Below, in pieces: positions 57,901 through 64,000 of a DNA stretch of 64,000 bases; position 1 is the first letter of the stretch, and every line of letters starts with the position of its first letter. Source of the DNA: Nomia melanderi. Its lineage: Eukaryota; Arthropoda; Insecta; Hymenoptera; Halictidae. Position numbers and translations under genes: made by a program. A model generated the notes under the pieces. It made no database searches, had not been told where the DNA came from, and saw only the letters and a program-made list of their open reading frames with translations. The stretch covers positions 23,553,896-23,617,895 of the forward strand of contig NC_135001.1 in NCBI RefSeq assembly GCF_051020985.1. The letters run 5' to 3'.

Positions 57901-58286
57901 AGTGTAAATTTGTAACTTTTGAGTTTGTAGAATAGCATTACTCCAATGGTAAGTAAATTTAAATTAAAAAGCTACCTTTCATTACTAAAGATGAAACAAA
58001 ATTTAAGTACATATAAACAATAGTAAAAAATGAAAGGAGAAATAGAAAATCGGAACGACGAAATCTGGAATGCAGTGACATATAATAATTAAGCTGCACG
58101 TCACATGTTTTGTCACCGACATATTAAAAAAAACACTAATATTTATGAATATTCTTAAAACAATATTTTACTTTAGTAATCCTTAAATACGCTTCATAGG
58201 TTCGTAAAACTATAAAACTAACATTGTAAACATACCTCTGTTGATTCCGAGCTTTTCAGTGTTCTTTTTGGTACATCGTTTAACAT
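54805..58286 (-). CDS. CCDC93: Coiled-coil domain-containing protein 93, whole gene
   Basis: CCDC93 is a core subunit of the CCC complex, which works with retriever and WASH on endosomes to recycle membrane proteins. Exons: 58286-58236, 57816-57703, 57602-57508, 57431-57320, 57250-57092, 56968-56777, 56638-56627 (microexon), 56489-56439, 56374-56270, 56187-55970, 55880-55564, 55487-55367, 55288-55204 and 54966-54805. Phases agree at all joins, giving 597 residues against about 630 in human. The N-terminal globular (NN-CH type) domain, residues 22-175, carries FQDIIDLLLAAGYFRARIKG, GGMTWCI and PHQIQGLDCIHIFPVIQWL. From about residue 300 the chain is long coiled coil (LQNRVRKLTKDRDSLSTKV; EEEEDRLKEYEEQKEAVTKA). 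The conserved C-terminal RQLASLIEQQRKYVAAVRQ is present. Intact gene with short AT-rich introns. Confidence 0.94.
55204..55288 (-). CDS. CCDC93: CCDC93 exon 13
   Basis: Residues 517-544: AMASASGKEQFLKQFEAIV, then AGVKRNKSK. Acceptor TTATCAG, donor GTACTG. Confidence 0.9.
55367..55487 (-). CDS. CCDC93: CCDC93 exon 12
   Basis: Residues 477-515: AKHKETKQYYTLYNTLDDTK, then LSLLNSIQDNYN. The LYNTLDDTKLYL motif is typical of CCDC93. Donor GTAAGT. Confidence 0.92.
55564..55880 (-). CDS. CCDC93: CCDC93 exon 11 (coiled coil)
   Basis: Residues 371-475: YKHLEELLLVHDGLKEQEHN, a charged ESSTSEEEEDRLKEYEEQKE stretch and GRSELTQYQRRFMELYNQ, a conserved family motif. Donor GTTTGC. Confidence 0.92.
55970..56187 (-). 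CDS. CCDC93: CCDC93 exon 10 (coiled coil)
   Basis: Residues 298-369: heptad-rich coiled coil, for example LQNRVRKLTKDRDSLSTKV and TKRQAIERSLKKAEE. Donor GTAGTT is weaker than average; two bases left over. Confidence 0.88.
56270..56374 (-). CDS. CCDC93: CCDC93 exon 9
   Basis: Residues 263-297: ARLSVTAVGNIVGIQAQEIA, then KIAEKYATMSTSEIK. The VGxIVGxQxxEI motif is conserved in CCDC93. Donor GTAACT. Confidence 0.9.
56439..56489 (-). CDS. CCDC93: CCDC93 exon 8
   Basis: Residues 246-262: ENTEQIAGNLAAIEESS. 51 bases, acceptor TTTTCATAG, donor GTAAGT. Confidence 0.85.
56627..56638 (-). CDS. CCDC93: CCDC93 candidate 12-base microexon
   Basis: GATACACCACAA (residues 242-245, DTPQ), bounded by AG before and GTAAGT after, phase 0 on both sides, so inclusion or skipping both keep frame. 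The donor is excellent. The acceptor (AAATATAG) lacks a pyrimidine tract, which is why confidence is moderate. Confidence 0.5.
56777..56968 (-). CDS. CCDC93: CCDC93 exon 6
   Basis: Residues 178-241: KSYEPRRLFKHKDGSVRDDS, then a linker with a short acidic patch and KNELKEK. Acceptor TTCTTAG, donor GTGAGA. Confidence 0.9.
57092..57250 (-). CDS. CCDC93: CCDC93 exon 5
   Basis: Residues 125-177: WLVKRSMETREEMADFVRSF, then ALNQFHKKHSF. End of the N-terminal globular domain. Acceptor CTTATAG, donor GTAAGA. Confidence 0.93.
57320..57431 (-). CDS. CCDC93: CCDC93 exon 4
   Basis: Residues 88-124: SLTEKIVAMLPKMNCPYRI, then EPHQIQGLDCIHIFPVIQ. Highly conserved. Acceptor CTTTTAG, donor GTAAGT. Confidence 0.94.
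57508..57602 (-). CDS. CCDC93: CCDC93 exon 3
   Basis: Residues 56-86: VIGGMTWCIESCNFDVDIDL, then LFRENLTIGQK. Acceptor TTTTTAG, donor GTAAGA, two bases left over. Confidence 0.93.
57703..57816 (-). CDS. CCDC93: CCDC93 exon 2
   Basis: Residues 18-55: ADVREDEEQAKKFQDIIDLL, then AAGYFRARIKGLSNFDK, one of the best conserved blocks of CCDC93. Acceptor TTTTCAG, donor GTACAT. Confidence 0.92.
58236..58286 (-). CDS. CCDC93: CCDC93 exon 1
   Basis: ATG plus 16 codons (MLNDVPKRTLKSSESTE), donor GTATGT. The start is inferred from the phase-0 join to exon 2. An N-terminal tail of this length and low conservation is usual in the family. Confidence 0.78.
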
Positions 58287-59279
58287 GGTTAGTTTGCAGA
58301 GACTTTAAAAGTCACGATATTCAGAGCATGGAAAGTATATTTTAAAAAGACTATTCAAACTTTTATTAAGTTTGATAATTCATGTATCTATTAACTTCTA
58401 TCACTTGACATTATCGGTACTCGCTATCGTCTCGACCATTTTGCTAATGTCACTTCACAATGCAAATCTTAAACCACATTTCCATGTAACACGTTTCATG
58501 TAAATCAATATTTTCTATGTTATTTCAAAAAGACAATGCTATTTAACAATTATTAATATTTCACCTATATCCCTATATTATATTTTCACTGTTTCATTGA
58601 CCTTTCAACAATTATTTCAGCAGCTTGTGGTTGCCACATAAGGAGCATAGACAAATCACATTATAGACTAACAATTGTATTAATCTTCGTTTCAGCAGAA
58701 TCTGCATTATCTACACTTTTGTAAAACACTAGAAGAAATTCTAGCTAATTATTAGTAGAATAGACGAGGTATAGGATAATAACATGTATCGTAAAATTTT
58801 GTCACACATTCTCGAGGGTTCTAGCATCTCTTATCATTTTCGTGTCACGCCCTGTCGTATCGACTGAGGCTGGTTTGTAGCTACTGTAGATAAAGTCAAT
58901 TTCTGTTTGTTAGTAGAAACATTTAATTATACATTTCAAATTCTTTTGTTAATATCCGTGATATTCTTTTTGTAAAGAAACAAGCCGCCATGGAAGTTGG
59001 TCGATAAAATATTTCAACATTAGCTCAGCTTATCTCTAAGCGATAGGAATTAGAATCAAAAATATTAGAGACTTAAGTACGTACAATGTATTTTTTGAAG
59101 TTGTCACATCTGGAATAATAAGTTGCAAACGAATTATTTAATTATTTGAATAGCAAAACGGAAAAAAATATAATATTATCAAATGAATCAAATGAAATTT
59201 CTGCAGCATTGAACGCGATAGAACAATTTTGTTTTCGGATTCGTGATCCAGACAAGTGATCATTATTAATCTTACAGAA

Positions 59280-59438
59280 ACTACCCTACAATTATTAGAT
59301 TTCTCACACATCCAAATTTTTCACTAAGGAAAATCAAAGATCTAAGAAATGTTCTAGCGTTTTTCACTTTCGCTAGGGATACTATAAAAATTAGTTGCAG
59401 TTGCTGATAGATTACAAAATCATCTGGAGTGCTAAGGG
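59280..59438. mobile_element. MITE family 1, truncated inverted copy
   Basis: Shares the family interior and the end GGAGTGCTAAGGG/TTAA (59439-59442), but the other end is missing. Sequence from about 59090 to 59180 resembles the interior of family 2, so this is a composite of old fragments. Confidence 0.65.
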
Positions 59439-60280
59439 TTAATGCAATCAACGTTACAGATCAAATATCATGTTGACCATAAAAATCAGTGGGATGCAGG
59501 GTAAAGGAATTCGAACGTGAAATGAATACAGCAATCTTTCGCAAATCTGTTTGTTGTGTATTAAATATCATATAACACTGTCTCTTACAATGTCTGACAG
59601 ATTGATAGCGTGCACGGTACACGCGTGCACGCGAAACGACATTCTCTTCGCAGCGACCATCGCCGCATTGCCTGCGTGCGCGATCTGTAAAGGAAATTTG
59701 AAGTACAAAAGCGGCTAAACGGTTGTATGTGTGTGTCGCACGTGTATGTATGTACGTGTACATGTAAGTATTTCATGTTTCGATTACAATTTCCAAAGGA
59801 AACAAAAAAGAGAAAAAAAAGAAGGGTGAGAAAAGTTTGAAGATCCTCTTTTTTCTGAATACAGATCATCGTACGTGTAACGATCATGGTTGTGGGCGGT
59901 CTGTCTCTGCGTGTGTACAGATACATTGATGGGAAAACTTTCGATAGAAAAGAATAGACGAGTACAGAAAAATGGTAAAACATGGATGATGCTTGGCAAA
60001 AATTTCAACGGTTCTCTGCGGCTCGAGGGCAGACTCATTTTTCCGTTTCCTTGTTCCTCCGATTCCCCTGATTCTTCTTCGTGTTCTGCCCTCTCCTCGG
60101 TTAAGGCGTACGTTTGCAACGACTCTAGTAAAACGAACATGGCAACTACCGTGCATCGGTTATTGTCTTTCGGACGAACATGTCCCGTTGTTCGACGCTT
60201 TCGTGACGAGAGTACGGCTCCGATCCGCGTCGGAGCCGCGCGTACGGTGTCTGCTCGGTGTCGCGTGAGGTCCGTTTTTA

Positions 60281-60549
60281 CCCTTTCAGTGCCAGCGAGC
60301 CGATCTTTCTCTTTTTTTCTCAGCCTCGTTCGAAGGGCGTCTCTACAAATATTTTATAACCAAAAATTTTGTTGCATAACATTATATTCCATATTCTTTA
60401 ACCCTCTATGGGCCGAATTTTCACGATTAGAACGAAACCTACAGAGGGTTAAGTTTCAGAAGAATAAATAGTCAAATTTTCCTCCAAATCGGAATTTTGT
60501 TCCTTGTAAACGTTCCTTGTGCTCCGTAAAATGCCTGGCACTGAAAGGG
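60281..60549. mobile_element. TTAA-type MITE, family 5 (269 bp), host of a nested element
   Basis: Starts CCCTTTCAGTGCCAG and ends CTGGCACTGAAAGGG, a perfect 15-base inverted repeat. Flanks are TTTA and TCAA, each one change from TTAA. A smaller element sits inside at 60402-60448. Confidence 0.75.
60402..60448. mobile_element. Nested 47-bp TTAA element
   Basis: TTAA flanks at 60398-60401 and 60449-60452. Ends CCCTCTATGGG and CCTACAGAGGG are inverted repeats. Probably an internally deleted derivative; its CGAAACCTACAG stretch recalls family 2. Confidence 0.65.
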
Positions 60550-60715
60550 TCAATCCTACGATCCCGTCAGACGAAAGAACCAAGGCACTGAATTCTGTCT
60601 TCGAGAACGAATCGCACGAACAGCTCGCGGCGCGGTGTTCTGCGCCGAAATACGTCGAGTCGTCAAACATGTGCCCTTCGAACAGAAACGCCAAACGTGG
60701 ACGATTGAAGTTAAC

Positions 60716-60927
60716 CCTTTGAACTCCGTAGGCTCCAATATTGCATCATAATATCAAATATTTCAACGAATCAAAGAAACTACCCCAAGATTATTCGATT
60801 TTCCACAAGAAATTTCGTACTGAGAAGGAACAAAAGATCGAAGGAATGTTACAGCATTTTTCATTTTCACTAGATACCATAAAAATTAGTTGCTGATAAA
60901 TTACGAAACCATCTGGAGTGCTAAGGG
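60716..60927. mobile_element. TTAA-flanked MITE, family 1, inverted copy c (212 bp)
   Basis: TTAA flanks at 60712-60715 and 60928-60931. Starts CCCTTTGAACTCCGTAGG and ends GGAGTGCTAAGGG. Full length, opposite orientation to copies a and b. Confidence 0.82.
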
Positions 60928-62101
60928 TTAAACGATTCAAACGATTCCAATTATCTTCAGCACTAACATGGCCATTGCAATGCATTTGTTACGATTTCAA
61001 CATTATTTTCCCAGAAGAATGAACATTGGAAAAGTGAATCTCTTCAGAGTATAAACATTCGGATGCAAAAGTGTGGGTCTGAAAATGCCCAGAGTCCGGT
61101 GAACGCGTCGGTTTCCTCGAGGGCCATGGCAGTGTCAACGACAATGACCCTTACAAAATCTATTATAGTCTACGAAATTGCAGTTTTCGAATCGAGCCGA
61201 AACTGGCTGAACACTCGTTACGTATAACAGACAATTCACGGGACACATGTTTGCACCAGCTGTTCGTTGTTTTCGCGTCTCGTTATGAAACTCCCTGTAT
61301 AAGCTCTATACAATTATCCAATAGGTAAAATGAATGACGAATCTTAATTACGTTTGTACTATTTCGTGATCTTAGAATTTCCGTTCGCGAAGATTTTCGC
61401 TGCCCGAATCGCCCGGTGCCGAGATCAATTCCATCGTTTCATTCGCTTTTCCTCTTATTGTCGATGAGCAATAATCGTCGATGATGTCCGTTCATCTAAC
61501 CGATTCTAGGACGCGAAATAAATAATTTCCATTGCTGAGCACGTTCGCCTTGACACCCGATCAAGCTCTTCTGTTCGTTTCACAAAAATTTCTTCCTCTT
61601 ATTCGTACTCTTTCGATTTTACTGACCGCGTGTCAAGCGAGAAAGGTATCCAATTAGCGTTTCAATCTCGCGCACTGACGCAACCTCGCGCCGTGTAGCT
61701 CTCGCTCTAACTCCTTACAGACTAGCAAGCATGCATCACGATATTATCACACCTACGTGCCATTCTGCCTCTTATTCTTAATTAATAACCATTTTTGTAC
61801 GTTTTTTTCTTTTGTGCAACGAAGGCACTAGGAACAGATCGGCAGTTCCCATCGGTGTTACGTCGATTGATCTATCGCCGCCATTTTCAAGCGCTCCGTA
61901 GTCCCGTCGCGGGCACATCACTGACGAAACGGCCGCTACTAGAATCTACCGAATTACGGGGGATACTCTGTGTACAGACAGTTTCACTGAAATCTACGGT
62001 TTCCTTAATTTTATACGTTAGCCGTCTACGCGTCGTAGTATCCTTTCTACGCAGCCATTATACAGCGTGAATGTTGCGCACAGGCATGCCTTGCAGATAC
62101 C

Positions 62102-62350
62102 AGTTCGGTAAGCGATCATGAACAATGTACACGTTTCGATGGAAAAATATTTCAATGTGAAACAACTAGTCTCTAAGTCTTTGTCGAATAATAATTTAGT
62201 GGAAGTGTTTTTTTTCAATTTGTTAGGAGTTCGGTAAGCGATCATGAACAATGTACACGTTTCAATGGAAAAATATATCACTGTAAAATGAACTAGTTGT
62301 CTAAGTCTTGAATAATAATCTTTTAGTGGAAGTGTTTTTCTTCAATTTCT
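62102..62350. repeat. Tandem duplication of about 127 bp
   Basis: Two direct copies begin GTTCGGTAAGCGATCATGAA at 62103 and 62230 and run through TTTAGTGGAAGTGTTTTT. They differ by a few substitutions and short indels. Noncoding. Confidence 0.85.
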
Positions 62351-63089
62351 AAAGAGATAGAATATTTAAGTAGAGCAACGAGACAAAGCATGCCTGTAAC
62401 ATAGTTCTATTTACAGAATAAATGTTATAGCGAAGAATGTTACAGCATATTCGATGGATTCTGTTCGAGTCAACGAGTGCTCGCGGATGACCATTGTAGA
62501 ACAGTCAAAGAGTAACATAACTGTTTCAGGAAAATTGCGTTTGTCGATTCTAAACACCGTAACTTCTGTCGAATGATGGTAACGAGATAATGTCCTGAAC
62601 CTGTTGTAGGTGCTTGCAAGTGAATAAAAGGCTTTTGTCGAATGCCATTTGTGTCTTCCAATTCAGACACCCAAGACGTCGAATTGACTGAATATTAAAT
62701 CGCTCATAGGCAACTTCCCCTTTGTGTCCGAATCAAGCGAAGACCTTAATGAAAGAATAGACACGATTATCGTGTAAAACAGCGATTAATTTCGAATCGT
62801 TTCCAATCTAGAATTTACCTCGAGTTTGATACCGACGTCTATGTCAACCGTTTAATCACTTCTGACGATCCTTCGATATCTATGGCGGAAGTACGTGCCA
62901 ACTGAAAAGTGTCGTCGATCCGACGAGTTAGAAATTCATTTACAAGTCTATGGTCGATCTCCGGGTTCTATTTCCCATTTCTGAACATGCAAGGTGTCCA
63001 ACTCCCGACGATCGGCGGACGTAGATCGCTCGATGATCGGCCGACGAAACCTCTTATCTTACAAATCGTTCTCTTGTCGCAGGAAATCG

Positions 63090-63111
63090 AACGAACGAAC
63101 GAACGAACGCA
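63090..63111. repeat. (GAAC)n short tandem repeat
   Basis: About five GAAC units. Confidence 0.8.
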
Positions 63112-63733
63112 CGTTAAAGCCGAAAACGCGAACGGTCCCTGCTCGTGGGGTAAAAACGACGCTTAAGTATAATTTACATATCTATAAATCGTACCGCGTG
63201 TACGTAAAGCAACTAGAAAACGAGAGAGAGAAAAAAAAAGAAACCGTCCCGCAGTTGTCTGTGAACTCGATGGAAAAAGCGTTTGTCGTTCGTGCGCACG
63301 GCCGTCGCACCGCGAATAAATAATAAAAGTGAGGAGGACAAAGGGGAGATGGGGCCGGGGCGGCAGCTATTATCTACGCCCCTGATACTCGTCTCAACAT
63401 TTCGCACGATCCACGATCCCATGGATCCGGGTACTCCGAGCCACGTTGTGCCGTTGACTTTGCTCGGTTAATCGCTCGAACGTATGATCACGCGCGCCGA
63501 GGCTCATTAAGGTCGCACTGTTCTTTATCTGGAACGTCTGAATTGTCTGATCCGAAAAGTTACATTTCTGTTATCGATCGCTGTTTCCACGTTTCATGGT
63601 CGACGCACGTAACATTAGGTGTTATTCGAGTTACTGTTCAACGCGTTGACTGTGGTGTTTTTATGAGAAGGGACATTGAATGAGCTGATTTGCTGGTGGC
63701 AAGTCGATACGAAGAGAAATGTCAATGCGTCAA

Positions 63734-63896
63734 CACTAGGTTCACGGAACGCGTCAGATCGACGCATATTGGATTTTAGAAATGTATCCCAATTACCTAC
63801 TATCGAATCTCCAGTTTCCGCAATCTAAATAAACGAGCATCAATTCTCTTAGGAATAATAGAATCAAGTGTACAATAAATGTCCGTAAACCTAGTG
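63734..63896. mobile_element. TTAA-type MITE, CACTAGG family (163 bp)
   Basis: The left end CACTAGGTTCACGGA and the reverse complement of the right end CACTAGGTTTACGGA differ at one base. Flanks TCAA and TTAA. Noncoding. Confidence 0.7.
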
Positions 63897-64000
63897 TTAA
63901 AGAATAGCGATAAGAATAAAATATTGAAAAGAAACTCAGTGTAGCCAAGTCAGATCGCAGCAGTCAACGCGTTGACCGTCGGTCACTTAAAATTACGCGT

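Larger units (their letters stand above)
58287..64000. other. DNA upstream of CCDC93
   Basis: Should hold the CCDC93 promoter just above 58286; no clear core element seen. Beyond that it is noncoding, with five or more TTAA-type elements between 59.1 and 63.9 kb and a tandem duplication at 62.1 kb. No gene recognised up to the window end. Confidence 0.6.

Noticed and set aside
59890..60471. Plus-strand open frame of 193 codons.
   Set aside because: It runs into the family 5 transposable element and has no recognisable domain.

Overview
The window looks like nuclear DNA of an insect, most likely a hymenopteran and probably a bee. The reasons are: protein-coding genes broken into exons with GT-AG introns, a Max-network repressor of insect layout, no depletion of CpG dinucleotides, and many short TTAA-flanked inverted-repeat elements. 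The species cannot be named from the sequence alone. I recognise three protein-coding genes, and all are on the minus strand. Every exon join given here was worked out by hand from splice signals and codon phase, and all joins keep the reading frame.

Layout, read in the direction of transcription (high to low coordinates). (1) 58286-54805: a 14-exon orthologue of CCDC93, a subunit of the CCC (COMMD/CCDC22/CCDC93) endosomal sorting complex, about 597 residues. It includes a candidate 12-base microexon. (2) 52488-48578: an 8-exon gamma (catalytic) subunit of phosphorylase kinase, 388 residues, complete from ATG to stop. (3) 43660-8830: a very large gene for the bHLH-zipper repressor Mnt, about 738 residues in nine coding exons over 35 kb. 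It carries an N-terminal Sin3-interaction helix, a glutamine/histidine tract, the bHLH-zipper, and a long low-complexity C-terminus with a degenerate repeat. A separate first coding exon at 34985-34730, with its own TATA box, would give an isoform without the Sin3-interaction helix.

The 8.8 kb below the Mnt stop codon may hold a very long 3' UTR. The 44-46.5 kb region upstream of Mnt is GC-rich and holds CRE, CCAAT and CLEAR-type E-box motifs consistent with promoters. Base composition changes sharply near 46.6 kb: the Mnt side is GC- and CpG-rich, while the PhK-gamma/CCDC93 side is AT-rich.

The introns and intergenic DNA hold at least five families of short non-autonomous elements with terminal inverted repeats starting CCCTT, CCCCTT or CACTAGG and flanked by TTAA, which is the hallmark of piggyBac-type insertion. 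One small element is nested inside another. Two tRNA-derived (SINE-like) segments, several microsatellites and minisatellites, and a 127-bp tandem duplication are also present. I found no CRISPR array, rRNA gene, intact tRNA gene or intact transposase. The three genes do not form a pathway together: they cover transcriptional repression, glycogen breakdown and endosomal recycling.
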